DNA of 64,000 nt from Microbulbifer variabilis (GTDB lineage: Bacteria; Pseudomonadota; Gammaproteobacteria; Pseudomonadales; Cellvibrionaceae), in assembly GCF_020524905.1 (NCBI RefSeq), contig NZ_JAIVKI010000009.1:1-64000 (forward strand). Direction: 5' to 3'. A program made the position numbers and the translations under genes. Shown here piece after piece: positions 26,978-36,832 of the stretch. The notes beneath the pieces were generated by a model, which saw nothing but the letters and a program-made list of their open reading frames with translations, searched no databases and was not told where the DNA came from. The stretch's first letter is position 1, and every line of letters begins with the position of its first letter.

Positions 26978-29900
26978 GTGGTAACCCAAAAGAAAACAGA
27001 ATCTAATTACCAGGGAATCAAAGTTGCCCTGCTGTCTACAGCGCTTTCATCTGGAGAAAAGGGTGGGGCCGAGCGCTTTTATCAGGGATTGTTGCAGGGG
27101 TTGAAAAGTCTGGGCTGTGAGGCCGATTTGATTTTTATCCAAGCGGATGAGCCAGACTTTGAAACAATTCTTGGTAATTACCAGCGAAGCCAAGAGTTGG
27201 ACCTGGCAGCTTATGATGTTGTTATATCCACTAAAGCGCCTAGCTATGCAGTCAATCACCCAAATCACGTTCTTTACTTAATCCATACAATTCGGATTTT
27301 TGATGATAGGTTTGAAAGTGGTTTTTCCAATATAACCACTGAGCACTTAAACCAGCGTTCAAAAATTCACGAGCTAGACTTTGAGAGTATGTCTAAAGTA
27401 AAGCAAAGGTTTGCCATAGGACATGAGGTAGCAAGAAGGCTTTATCGCTGGCGTGGTTTGAGTACTGAAGTTATTCATCCTCCACTTGGGTTTAATGAAT
27501 TCAAGGTCGGAGAAATCGGAGATTATTTTTTCCTTCCAGGGCGGCTCCATGCTTGGAAACGAGTGGACCTTTCTATTCGTGCGGTTAAATCTTCAAAAAT
27601 GCCATTAAAATTGCTGATTGCAGGTGTTGGTGAGGATGAAGCACGGCTAAGGTTGCTGGCAGGTGGTGATAGTCGTATTCAGTTTCTAGGTGCTATATCA
27701 GATGAAGAGCTTATCGACTACTACAAAAACGCACTTGCGATACCATTTACGCCCATTTCAGAAGATTATGGTTATGTCACTTTGGAAGCTTTTGCTAGTG
27801 GTAAGCCGGTGGTGACATGCTCTGATTCTGGAGAGCCGACTTATTTTGTCCGAAATGGCGAAACGGGTTTTGTATGTGAGCCATCGCCTGATGGTCTTCG
27901 TGATGCCTTTGAGCGGCTTTACATGAACAAAGGTGAGGCAGGAGAATTGGGGCTTCGTGCCAAGAAGGTTGTAGCCGATATGTCTTGGGAACAAGTTGCA
28001 TCTAAATTGGTGGATGCTGGACTGAAAACAAAAGATACGCAGGTGTTCAGTGAGAAGGTAAAAGTTGCAGTTCTAGATATGCAGCCGATTGATCCTCCTG
28101 TTGGGGGGGGGAGATTACGACTTTTAGGTCTCTATCATAAATTGGGAGATGATATAGATTGTACTTATGTAGGTACGTACGATTGGCCAGGTGAAAGTTA
28201 TCGGAGACATCGGCTTAGTGAATGCTTGGAAGAAATAAATATTCCTTTGAGCGATGAGCATCATAGTGCCGCAGCTAAACTAAGCCAAAAGCTGAATGGA
28301 AAAAATGCCATTGATTTGATGTTCAGCCAGCAAGCACATCTTTCACCAGATTACATTAGGGAAGCGAAAGAGCAAATTGGCAGGGCCGATGTTGTTGTCT
28401 TCTCTCATCCTTGGGTTTATCGTCTTTTGGCGAATGAGATAAAGCCTGGGGTGGTTGTGGTTTACGATTCTCATAATGTTGAGAGTTACTTGCGCGCACA
28501 ATTGCTTGACCAATCGAACTCCGAAGAAGTTGAGGTATTAAAGAACGTCATAAGCGATGAATACGAATTGGGTAAACGTGCAGATCTTATTCTGGCTTGC
28601 TCACATGAAGATCAATTGAGATTTGCAAGAATTTATGATTTCCCGTTAAGAAAGATACGAATAGTCCCAAACGGAGTAATGACTGAGGGCTTAAGAAACA
28701 TAGATCGAGACGAGAAAATATCCTTACGAAAAAAGCTGGGATTGCCTGCAAGCCTCTTTATGGCAATTTTCATAGGAAGTCCATATGGTCCTAACCTTGA
28801 AGCAGCCCAGTTTATTTCTGGTGACCTTGCAAAGGCTTTGCCTGAGGTTACTTTTATTATAGCGGGTGGTGTAGGAGCTACCATAACTGCGTGCCGAACA
28901 AATGTTATCGTTACAGGGCAGCTGGATGATGCTGGCAAGGTTGCATGGTTGCAGGCGGCAGATATCGCAATTAATCCGATGTTCTCAGGTTCCGGCACCA
29001 ATATAAAAATGTTTGATTTTATGGTGGCTGGGCTTCCTACAGTTACAACTAGTACCGGTGCAAGAGGCATAGCAGCAGGGGCACGCACACCGTACTTTGT
29101 ATGCGAGCCAGACTCTAAGTCATTTGCAAAAAGGATTAAACAACTAAGGGCAAGCCCAGAGCTTCGTGAGCAAATGGGCGAAGATGCAAAATATTGTGTA
29201 GAGGAGAACTATTCTTGGGAGAGAATTTCAGAGTCTCTAGGTAGAATGCTGAAGTCATACAAACATTTCGCTTCTCAGTCATCTCCTCTGTTTTCTGTAA
29301 TTATTCCCTCGTATCAGCGACACGGTCAGCTTGAGGAGCTTTTGGAGCGATTACAAAAACAAACGGAAAGAGATTTCGAAGTCATTATTGTTGATCAGAG
29401 TGCCGAGCCCTGGCCTAGCAATGGTAGAGAATACCCGTTTCCCTATATTTATCACCATACACCTGTGAAAGGTGCGGTGAGGGCAAGGAACACGGGAGCC
29501 ATGTTCGCAAAGGGTAAGATTATCGCTTTCACTGATGATGACTGTCAGCCATATGAGGATTGGCTAGTTAATGCTCGTAGGTATTTCACCGATGAAAATA
29601 TTGTCGGAGTCGAGGGGATGATAATGTCAGATCATCTGAATGATGAACAATGGCGCCCCGTAACTAATGTAGGCTTCGAAGGTATAGGTTTCATGACAGC
29701 AAACCTGATGGTGAGGACTTCGGTATTTCAGTTGTTGGGTGGTTTTGATTTGCAGTTTGATTTACCTCACTTTAGAGAAGATACAGATTTTGGTTGGCGG
29801 ATGCAGGAATTGGGTGAGGTTCCTTATGCAGATGATGTCCGAGTCTTTCATCCTGCTCAGCCCCGTTCTGTAAAGGAAGAGTCGTTAGATGAGAGGAACC

Positions 29901-30097
29901 GTTTCTTTATTAAAGATGCATTGCTATATGCTAAGCACCCAGAAAAATATAAAACTCTTTATCATCTTGAAGATCACTTTAGGAAGACACCAGGTTTTGT
30001 GTCTAATCTAAAGAGGGGGTTTGAGCAAAACAATATTGAGTTGCCCTTGTGGATGCTAGATAGTTTTGAGCAAGTTAATAATGAAGCTGAGAGCTAA
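26978..30097 (+). CDS. Three-domain glycosyltransferase (GT4-GT4-GT2)
   Basis: The 1039-residue protein joins three catalytic modules. Residues 10-350 are a GT4 retaining transferase (GGAERFYQGLLQGL near the start; SEDYGYVTLEAFASGKPVV with the donor-binding glutamates). Residues about 360-760 are a second GT4 (PPVGGGRLRLLGLYHK, IFIGSPYGPNLEAAQF, MFSGSGTNIKMFDFMVAGLP). Residues 768-1030 are a GT2 (FSVIIPSYQRHGQLEELLER, then FTDDDCQPY with the metal-binding acidic cluster near 850). The start is a GTG at 26978 with a weak ribosome site. Such fusions can build a whole repeat or an alternating D-rhamnan/mannan backbone, like WbdA. Linkages and donors cannot be read from the sequence; GDP-mannose and GDP-rhamnose are implied by neighbours. 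Confidence 0.88.
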   Translation: MVTQKKTESNYQGIKVALLSTALSSGEKGGAERFYQGLLQGLKSLGCEADLIFIQADEPDFETILGNYQRSQELDLAAYDVVISTKAPSYAVNHPNHVLYLIHTIRIFDDRFESGFSNITTEHLNQRSKIHELDFESMSKVKQRFAIGHEVARRLYRWRGLSTEVIHPPLGFNEFKVGEIGDYFFLPGRLHAWKRVDLSIRAVKSSKMPLKLLIAGVGEDEARLRLLAGGDSRIQFLGAISDEELIDYYKNALAIPFTPISEDYGYVTLEAFASGKPVVTCSDSGEPTYFVRNGETGFVCEPSPDGLRDAFERLYMNKGEAGELGLRAKKVVADMSWEQVASKLVDAGLKTKDTQVFSEKVKVAVLDMQPIDPPVGGGRLRLLGLYHKLGDDIDCTYVGTYDWPGESYRRHRLSECLEEINIPLSDEHHSAAAKLSQKLNGKNAIDLMFSQQAHLSPDYIREAKEQIGRADVVVFSHPWVYRLLANEIKPGVVVVYDSHNVESYLRAQLLDQSNSEEVEVLKNVISDEYELGKRADLILACSHEDQLRFARIYDFPLRKIRIVPNGVMTEGLRNIDRDEKISLRKKLGLPASLFMAIFIGSPYGPNLEAAQFISGDLAKALPEVTFIIAGGVGATITACRTNVIVTGQLDDAGKVAWLQAADIAINPMFSGSGTNIKMFDFMVAGLPTVTTSTGARGIAAGARTPYFVCEPDSKSFAKRIKQLRASPELREQMGEDAKYCVEENYSWERISESLGRMLKSYKHFASQSSPLFSVIIPSYQRHGQLEELLERLQKQTERDFEVIIVDQSAEPWPSNGREYPFPYIYHHTPVKGAVRARNTGAMFAKGKIIAFTDDDCQPYEDWLVNARRYFTDENIVGVEGMIMSDHLNDEQWRPVTNVGFEGIGFMTANLMVRTSVFQLLGGFDLQFDLPHFREDTDFGWRMQELGEVPYADDVRVFHPAQPRSVKEESLDERNRFFIKDALLYAKHPEKYKTLYHLEDHFRKTPGFVSNLKRGFEQNNIELPLWMLDSFEQVNNEAES

Positions 30098-30249
30098 TAA
30101 CAACAGATAAAGTACGTGGTGCTTTCTAGCTTTATGATGTTTATTTTGAAAGTTAGCAATACTGACTACAGGGTTATTTATTTAAATCCTGTTTCTCATC
30201 TTTGGCAAAGATGAAAGTCCTAACTGTTAATTAGTTTGAGAGTATTTTG

Positions 30250-31284
30250 ATGAAAAAGGCAATCGTTACAGGTATCACTGGACAAGATGGTGCTTACTTA
30301 GCGCAATTACTACTTGGTCTGGGCTACATCGTTTATGGAACATTTCGTCGTACTAGTTCTGTTAATTTTTGGCGTATCGAAGAGTTAGGTATAGGAAAGC
30401 ATCCAAATCTACACTTAATTGAGTATGATTTAACTGATCTGTCAGGCAGCATCCGCTTGCTTGAAGCTACTGAAGCGGATGAAGTTTATAATCTTGCAGC
30501 TCAGAGCTTTGTAGGTGTTTCATTTGATCAACCTATAACAACTGCAGAAATTACGGGAATTGGTCCGGTTAATTTGCTGGAAGCTATTCGTATTGTTAAT
30601 CCGAAAATTCGTTTTTATCAGGCATCTACATCTGAAATGTTCGGTAAGGTGCAAGCAATTCCACAAAAAGAAGATACTCCGCTATATCCTCGTAGTCCTT
30701 ACGGAGTGGCGAAGCTTTATGCCCATTGGATGACTATAAATTACCGAGAATCGTACGATATATTTGGCGCTAGTGGGATTCTCTTTAATCATGAATCCCC
30801 ACTTCGTGGGCGAGAATTTGTGACACGTAAGATTACTGACTCGGTAGCGAAAATAAAGTTAGGGCAGCTTGAAGCCCTTGAACTTGGAAATATGGATGCT
30901 CAAAGGGATTGGGGATTTGCAAAGGATTATGTAGAGGGAATGTATCTTATGCTGCAGGCTGAAAAACCAGATACCTATGTGCTAGCAACTAACCGAACAG
31001 TGCCCGTTCGTGATTTTGTCTCCATGGCTTTTAAAGCTGCAGATATCAATATTCGCTTTGAGGGTAGGGATGAAAATGAAATAGGATATGATACAGGCTC
31101 TGGAAAAGCGCTTGTGAGAGTTAATCCTAAGTTCTATCGACCAGCGGAAGTCGATTTGTTGATTGGCGATCCGGCAAAGGCGAAAGCAGAATTGAACTGG
31201 GAGCCTAAGACTTCTTTGGAAGAGCTATGCCAAATGATGGTAGATGCAGACTTGCGACGTAACGGAATTGGATTTTCCTTCTAA
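30250..31284 (+). CDS. gmd: GDP-mannose 4,6-dehydratase
   Basis: Gmd converts GDP-D-mannose to GDP-4-keto-6-deoxy-D-mannose with bound NADP. The 344-residue protein has the Rossmann motif [15 protein letters not shown] at its N-terminus, the STSEMFG segment with catalytic Thr/Glu, and the Tyr151-x3-Lys155 pair in [21 protein letters not shown] and [15 protein letters not shown] complete the family pattern. The ATG at 30250 is preferred over the TTG before it. A 150-base gap with a small hairpin (30197-30213) separates it from the upstream gene, and it overlaps the reductase gene by one base (TAATG). Confidence 0.95.
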   Translation: MKKAIVTGITGQDGAYLAQLLLGLGYIVYGTFRRTSSVNFWRIEELGIGKHPNLHLIEYDLTDLSGSIRLLEATEADEVYNLAAQSFVGVSFDQPITTAEITGIGPVNLLEAIRIVNPKIRFYQASTSEMFGKVQAIPQKEDTPLYPRSPYGVAKLYAHWMTINYRESYDIFGASGILFNHESPLRGREFVTRKITDSVAKIKLGQLEALELGNMDAQRDWGFAKDYVEGMYLMLQAEKPDTYVLATNRTVPVRDFVSMAFKAADINIRFEGRDENEIGYDTGSGKALVRVNPKFYRPAEVDLLIGDPAKAKAELNWEPKTSLEELCQMMVDADLRRNGIGFSF

Positions 31285-32138
31285 TGGGTGGATCTATACT
31301 TGTAACAGGTGCCCGGGGTTTTACCGGGTGCCATTTTATTTCGCTTGCAGAGGGATGCGGCTATCAGGCCGTACCATTAAATTCCGACCTTTCTGATCGC
31401 GAAAGTATAATGGCAGAGTTATGTAATCAGTCTTTTGATTATGTGGTTCACTTAGGAGCTATAAGTTTCGTTGGTCATGGAGATTCAAGTGACTTTTATC
31501 GCGTTAATGTTATTGGTACGCAAAACCTATTAGATGCTCTATTGGTATCTAGCTCCTTGCCCAAGAAAGTCCTGATTGCTAGTAGTGCCAATATATATGG
31601 TAATGCCGAAGTAGGTATTATATCTGAAGAAATTGCCCCTGCTCCAGTTAACCATTACGCGATTAGTAAATTGGCGATGGAGCATTTAGCAAAGACATAT
31701 TTTAATAAGTTGCCAATAGTTATCGCGCGACCTTTTAATTACACAGGGCCGGGCCAAAATGTGCGATTTGTGATACCTAAAATTGTAGATCATTTTAAAC
31801 GGCGCGCTAATATGATTGAGCTTGGGAATACTGATGTGACTCGAGAATATAATGATGTCCGTTTTGTTTGTAATAGTTATCTCCGGTTAATGGAGAGCGA
31901 TGTAAATGCAAGTCTATTAAATGTGTGTACGTCTAAAGGTTATAGGCTTTCAGAAGTCATTGAGGAGCTCAAGAATATTACCGGACACTCATTAAGTGTG
32001 TCTGTGAATCCCCAGTTTGTCCGTGAAAATGAAATAAAGATATTGCTAGGCGATAGTTCGAACTTGTGTGATTCAATTGGCCCTATCTCAGAATATAGTT
32101 TGTCAGATACTTTAAGAATGATGTTGCAAGAGTCGTAG
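31284..32138 (+). CDS. rmd: GDP-6-deoxy-D-mannose reductase (Rmd-like)
   Basis: The 284-residue SDR-type protein has TGARGFTGCHFISLAEG at the N-terminus, SSANIYG and the catalytic YAISK motif, then RPFNYTGPGQ and TREYNDVRFV. These fit the 4-keto reductase that turns the Gmd product into GDP-D-rhamnose. It is shorter than GDP-L-fucose synthases (about 320 residues), and its pairing with gmd in an ABC-type locus argues for rhamnose, as in the Pseudomonas A-band. GDP-L-fucose or talose routes are the alternatives. It is translationally coupled to gmd. Confidence 0.8.
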   Translation: MGGSILVTGARGFTGCHFISLAEGCGYQAVPLNSDLSDRESIMAELCNQSFDYVVHLGAISFVGHGDSSDFYRVNVIGTQNLLDALLVSSSLPKKVLIASSANIYGNAEVGIISEEIAPAPVNHYAISKLAMEHLAKTYFNKLPIVIARPFNYTGPGQNVRFVIPKIVDHFKRRANMIELGNTDVTREYNDVRFVCNSYLRLMESDVNASLLNVCTSKGYRLSEVIEELKNITGHSLSVSVNPQFVRENEIKILLGDSSNLCDSIGPISEYSLSDTLRMMLQES

Positions 32139-32149
32139 TTTTAATTTTC

Positions 32150-33343
32150 ATGAAAGTTATATTAGATGTTGAATCGCTACATGGAAAGCTGACTGGGATA
32201 GGGAGATACAGTTACGAATTGGCAGCTCGTTTGCCGGTGGAGGTTGGTGCACCAATTAAATATTGGAATGGTTATTCGTTTCAGGATGCTGTCACTTACC
32301 AGCATTTTAATAAAGGAGAATCCCCTTCTTTAAAAGATATACTTAGGCGCCTGATGTTTAATCGTTATACGGCTAAAGTTGCGGCCTTGTTGCCGCGCGG
32401 GCTTAAGCATTGGGTTAAACGTCTATTGCGCTTCAATTTACAGTCTGATCATGTGGAAGATTTGGCTGAGAATTCTGACCATCTCTTCCATGGACCGAAC
32501 TTTGTTTTGCCTAATCATTCAGGGAAAACAGTCGTCACGATACACGACCTTTCTGTTTTTCGTTTTCCTGAATATCATCCGAGCGATCGAGTAAAGTTCA
32601 TGTCTGTAGAGGTTCCGAAGGCTCTTGAGAGAGCAGATGCAATCATTGCTATTTCGGAATTTACTAAGCAAGAGTTATTGCACTATTTTCCCTTGACTGA
32701 AGAAAAAATACATGTTGTGCCGAATGGTGCGAGCAAGCCAGTTGTAGTTGAATACACAAAAAATGATTCAGAAGTGCTTCAGAACTTATGCTTGGAAAAC
32801 AGGAGCTTTTTCCTCTGTGTTAGTACTATCGAACCTCGCAAGAATTTATCCACGTTGCTAAGTGCGTATCTCCAATTAGCACGAGATATACGCAAAAAAA
32901 ATCCTTTGGTCTTAGTTGGGGGAGATGGTTGGAAATCAACGCATTTGATGAAGCAAATCCAACTGGCTCAGGATGAGGGGGTTCGGTACCTGGGATATAT
33001 TGATCAACCTACTCTAGAGGCTCTTTATAAGTCAGCAAAGGCATTCGTTTTTCCGTCCTTGTATGAAGGGTTTGGTTTGCCGGCAATTGAGGCTATGGGT
33101 TACGGTTTACCTGTAGTTTGTGCTAGTGATACTGCTGTTTCTGAGGTATGTGCTGGAGATGCATTGGAATTCGACGGACATTCAGCGGATGAACTTGCAA
33201 TTATCTTGGAAAGGCTTGTTACTGATGAGGTTTTAAGGCGGCGTCTTTCTGAGGCTTCCAGGAAAAGGGCGGGTGACTATAGTTGGGAGCGTTGTTGCAG
33301 AGAGACTGTTGCTGTGTATAGAAGTGCTATGAGCGATATCTAG
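32150..33343 (+). CDS. GT4 glycosyltransferase
   Basis: The 397-residue protein has the two-lobed GT4 layout: GIGRYSYELAARLP in the first lobe, VVTIHDLSVFRFPEYHP in the middle, and STIEPRKNLSTLLSAY, LVGGDGW and FPSLYEGFGLPAIEAMGYG in the donor-binding lobe. These are typical of mannosyl/rhamnosyl transferases of the WbdB/WbpY type. It lies 11 bases after rmd and overlaps the next start by one base. Substrate cannot be assigned. Confidence 0.88.
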   Translation: MKVILDVESLHGKLTGIGRYSYELAARLPVEVGAPIKYWNGYSFQDAVTYQHFNKGESPSLKDILRRLMFNRYTAKVAALLPRGLKHWVKRLLRFNLQSDHVEDLAENSDHLFHGPNFVLPNHSGKTVVTIHDLSVFRFPEYHPSDRVKFMSVEVPKALERADAIIAISEFTKQELLHYFPLTEEKIHVVPNGASKPVVVEYTKNDSEVLQNLCLENRSFFLCVSTIEPRKNLSTLLSAYLQLARDIRKKNPLVLVGGDGWKSTHLMKQIQLAQDEGVRYLGYIDQPTLEALYKSAKAFVFPSLYEGFGLPAIEAMGYGLPVVCASDTAVSEVCAGDALEFDGHSADELAIILERLVTDEVLRRRLSEASRKRAGDYSWERCCRETVAVYRSAMSDI

Positions 33344-35667
33344 TGATTTTTTATTTGCTGTTTTTTGCCGCATTAGTGGCATTTATTTTTCGTGTATGGC
33401 AAGGTCATCAGGTTTTACGCCCGATTGCTTTGCTCGTTGCTTTAAATATTATTTTCTTGGCGCTATATTTTTTTGTTGACGCGTTGAGTGGAAATGGTTT
33501 TGACGAATCTGTTGTATATCACCTTGTGGTAGGCCTTAAGGGGGCAGGAATCTTAGGGTTTGTGCCATTAATACTTACCGTGCTAGTGGTAATTTTGGGC
33601 TCTACGCTTCTTGCACTATATATATCAAGAAAGTCTTTCAATAAAGATAGAAGAGAAGGTGATCAATTTACATTTATTGGTTTATGTGTAGCCTTAGTGG
33701 CGGCTTTAGCACTAAACCCTCTAGTAACAAACATCAAGGTACAAGCTCCATTGCTAATGGCTATTCTTATACAGCAGAATAACCTAGAGGGTCAGATATC
33801 AGAATTTAGTAAATCGAAAATTGGAAGTCTAATCCAAGGTGAGTCGTTAGATGATTTAATAGCGTTACCCCATGCGTTCAGCGATTCAGGCAAAAAAAAT
33901 GTTATCTGGATCTATGCCGAAAGTCTTGAAAGAACCTATTTCAATAATGAGGTCTTCGATAGACTTTTACTGAATCTTTCAGAAAAGGCCGAGTTTGCTC
34001 GTAAATATAGATCGATACGTCAGCCATGGGGAACCGGCTGGACTATTGGGGGTATTGTTGGCTCACAGTGTGGAGTGCCGCTCGTAACATTGGGTGCTAA
34101 GAATGCTAATAGTTTAACTGGGTTGCCAGAATTTATGCCTGGCTCTGTTTGTCTGGGTGATCTGCTTTCGAGTATCGGTTTTACACTAGAGTTTATTGGT
34201 GGTGCGTCAAAAGAATTTGCTGGTAAAGGTAATTTCCTTAAAACGCATGGTTTTGCCTCGGTCAAAGACAAAACTACGCTGCATGAAATTTATGACGATG
34301 GTTCTGTCGAGAGAAACGAATGGGGATATTACGACGACTTTATACTAAATGTTACTAAGCAGCGTGCGTCCTCGCTTCATACTGAGGGGAAACCATTCTT
34401 TTTAAATACGCTGACTCTGGATACGCACTCACCGGGCTTTGTCTCGCCAGTATGTCGTACAAAAACTGAGCTAGCTCATCCAAGTCCTATGGGGTCAGCG
34501 ATAAGATGTTCTGACTATTTACTTGCTGACTTTATTGATTGGTTTGTGGAGAGTGAGTTGTATGCGGATACTGTATTAGTTATTTCTTCAGATCATCTAG
34601 CTATGCCAAATGATCTATACAGTAAGTTAGGAAAAATCTCCGCGGAAAGGCGACTTCTTTTATGGATGATCGGTAAAGATATACCACCAGGAAATATTGA
34701 TTCTCCGGCCTCTACATTCGATATAGGGCCGACGGTCCTTGGTCATATACTTCCAGACAGTGATTATGCTATAGGCCTTGGAAGGAATATCGACAAAAAT
34801 TCCTCTTTGTATAGGATGGAATTTAATGATGAAGATCTGGCCAGTAATATCTTGGGGTTTCAGGCACTTGCCTGGCTCCATGTCAATGGGGCCGACTCCA
34901 TTTACGTAGATGAATCAGATGGTAAATTGTTGATGGGAGGGCGCTCATATTCCTTTCCTGTTCTTATCGAGCTAGATGGAGATCTATTTTCTAATCTTAT
35001 TTGGATTGAAAAAGCTAGAGGTGAGCAATATCTTGATCTAATTAGTGATGATAGATCATATGTCTGGTTAGATAGGTGTGGTTGGTCTCCAGATAAAAGG
35101 TATATCGGCAGCGATTCTTTCTGTGGGCACTTTGTGCATCGTGGCGATATAGTGAACTCTATTCCTTTGGTATCAGGAGAGGTAACAGAGATTAGCACTA
35201 GAGAGGTTCAAGAAGCTCTCTTTGAGGATAGTGGTTCTAAGGCAAGCTTTGAACGTGTTAGCCACACCGAATATGCAGTGTCCTTCTCAGGCCCTGGGTC
35301 CAAATCAGGGGTTTTAGGCGAGCAAGAAGTTACTATCGCTAGAGGAATAAATATTCTCGAAAAGAGAAGCGCAAATTCTTCTTGGTCTCTGGTGAAAAAC
35401 ATTGATTTTTGTGGTGGGCCGGTTGCTTCCTCAGCTTTAGATGGCGTCGAGTTTTCGTCAAGCGGCAAGTTGCTTGTTGTAGTAAAAGATTCAGCGCATT
35501 GTGGTTTGGTAGATGAGTTGAGAATTTTAGAGGAGTCTCTAGGCGTGGAAAAATTAGCTTCACTGAAATTTAGACAGCCTTATATTGCGTTTATCAAATC
35601 ACGAGAAAGCAGACCTGATGAGTATGTAGGCCAAGTAGGCGCTTCGGTAATTGTTGCATTACAATGA
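33343..35667 (+). CDS. OpgB/LtaS-like phosphoglycerol transferase with possible ILEI-like C-terminal domain
   Basis: The GTG start at 33343 overlaps the previous stop (TAGTG). The 774-residue protein has about four N-terminal membrane segments (residues 1-145), then an extracytoplasmic sulfatase-fold domain: NVIWIYAESLE for metal binding, GTGWTIGGIVGSQCGVP with the likely threonine nucleophile, THSPGF and ISSDHLAM. This is the pattern of enzymes that move phosphoglycerol from phosphatidylglycerol to periplasmic glycans. From about residue 625 a separate beta-rich domain follows (ARGINILEK, then LLVVVKDSAHCGLVDEL and a closing strand); it looks to me like the interleukin-like/ILEI carbohydrate-binding domain, assigned from memory. 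It probably decorates the polysaccharide with phosphoglycerol. Confidence 0.75.
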   Translation: MIFYLLFFAALVAFIFRVWQGHQVLRPIALLVALNIIFLALYFFVDALSGNGFDESVVYHLVVGLKGAGILGFVPLILTVLVVILGSTLLALYISRKSFNKDRREGDQFTFIGLCVALVAALALNPLVTNIKVQAPLLMAILIQQNNLEGQISEFSKSKIGSLIQGESLDDLIALPHAFSDSGKKNVIWIYAESLERTYFNNEVFDRLLLNLSEKAEFARKYRSIRQPWGTGWTIGGIVGSQCGVPLVTLGAKNANSLTGLPEFMPGSVCLGDLLSSIGFTLEFIGGASKEFAGKGNFLKTHGFASVKDKTTLHEIYDDGSVERNEWGYYDDFILNVTKQRASSLHTEGKPFFLNTLTLDTHSPGFVSPVCRTKTELAHPSPMGSAIRCSDYLLADFIDWFVESELYADTVLVISSDHLAMPNDLYSKLGKISAERRLLLWMIGKDIPPGNIDSPASTFDIGPTVLGHILPDSDYAIGLGRNIDKNSSLYRMEFNDEDLASNILGFQALAWLHVNGADSIYVDESDGKLLMGGRSYSFPVLIELDGDLFSNLIWIEKARGEQYLDLISDDRSYVWLDRCGWSPDKRYIGSDSFCGHFVHRGDIVNSIPLVSGEVTEISTREVQEALFEDSGSKASFERVSHTEYAVSFSGPGSKSGVLGEQEVTIARGINILEKRSANSSWSLVKNIDFCGGPVASSALDGVEFSSSGKLLVVVKDSAHCGLVDELRILEESLGVEKLASLKFRQPYIAFIKSRESRPDEYVGQVGASVIVALQ

Positions 35668-35704
35668 TTAGGTAGAAATTTCTAATTTTTATTAGGTAAA
35701 TAGG

Positions 35705-36832
35705 TTGTCCAAAGATATTAAAATTCTTCAATGTTATCGTACCTTCTATCCTGAATCACAGGGAGGGCTTGAGCATGCGATTCTTGAGATGGCTTCGAAT
35801 ACGCCATCTTCAGAAGTTCTGACTCTTTCGGAAAAGCCTGGTACTTACTTTGTTGGGAAGCGGAAAGTTTTGGTAACAGCTAATAAGCGCTGGTTTTCTG
35901 TTGCATCTTGCTGTGTTGGTTTTGGGCTATTGCTTTCCTTGAGGCGACACAGAGCTCAATTACTCCACCTCCACTTTCCTTGGCCATTTGGGGATATAGC
36001 TTATCTATTAGCTGGTCGCTCACGGCCTCTGGTTATTACATATCAATCAGATATTGTTCGCCAACGTTTTCTTGGCATTTTGTACAGACCTTTAATGCAT
36101 CGCTTCCTAAAACGGGCGGATCGCATTGTTGCGACATCTCAGAATTATGTTGACAGTAGTGATGTACTAAAAAATTATCAAGATAAAGTGGAAGTGATAC
36201 CTCTTGGCATCTCTGAGGGTGAATACCCATCTCCATCTCAAGAAACATTACTATCGCATGAATCACATTGTGGTCGTGATTTCATGTTGTTTGTAGGTGT
36301 TCTCCGTTATTACAAAGGCCTTGAATACCTCATCCGCGCTGCGGCTCAGCAGCCATATAAAGTTGTTATTGCTGGCAAGGGGCCCGAGTCTCTTCGTCTC
36401 AAACAGTTGGCGAAAAAGTTGGGAGCGGATAATGTTATTTTTCTTGGCTATGTGAGTGACGAAGATAAAATAGCCTTGCTGCAGTTGTGTAGGGCAGTGG
36501 TATTTCCCTCTCACTTGCGATCAGAAGCGTTTGGTATTTCTCTTGTTGAGGGGTTGATGTGTGGTAAACCACTAATTTCTTGCGAAATTGGCACTGGTAC
36601 CAGCTTTGTTAATTGCGCTGGAGAGACGGGGCTTGTGGTCGAGCCGGCTAACTATTTGGCTCTTCGTGAGGCGATGGGCGAGTTTTGGACAAATCCATCC
36701 AAGGCAAGAGCTATGGGTAAGGCGGCGCGTCTTCGTTTCGATAACTTATTTACCGCAAAAAAAATGGCCGAAACCTATAAAAAACTTTATAGCGAAGTTC
36801 TGCTGGAGAGGGGCATAAATATTAATGGCTAA
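35705..36832 (+). CDS. GT4 glycosyltransferase
   Basis: The 375-residue product starts at TTG 35705, which has AGG elements just upstream; no ATG fits. It shows FYPESQGGLEHAILEMA in the first lobe, LLHLHFPWPFGDIA, VGVLRYYKGLEYLIRAA and FPSHLRSEAFGISLVEGLMCG in the donor lobe, a typical GT4. The last eight bases overlap the next gene, so the two are coupled. Acceptor and donor are unknown, with a mannose- or rhamnose-type donor likely from the locus. Confidence 0.87.
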   Translation: MSKDIKILQCYRTFYPESQGGLEHAILEMASNTPSSEVLTLSEKPGTYFVGKRKVLVTANKRWFSVASCCVGFGLLLSLRRHRAQLLHLHFPWPFGDIAYLLAGRSRPLVITYQSDIVRQRFLGILYRPLMHRFLKRADRIVATSQNYVDSSDVLKNYQDKVEVIPLGISEGEYPSPSQETLLSHESHCGRDFMLFVGVLRYYKGLEYLIRAAAQQPYKVVIAGKGPESLRLKQLAKKLGADNVIFLGYVSDEDKIALLQLCRAVVFPSHLRSEAFGISLVEGLMCGKPLISCEIGTGTSFVNCAGETGLVVEPANYLALREAMGEFWTNPSKARAMGKAARLRFDNLFTAKKMAETYKKLYSEVLLERGINING

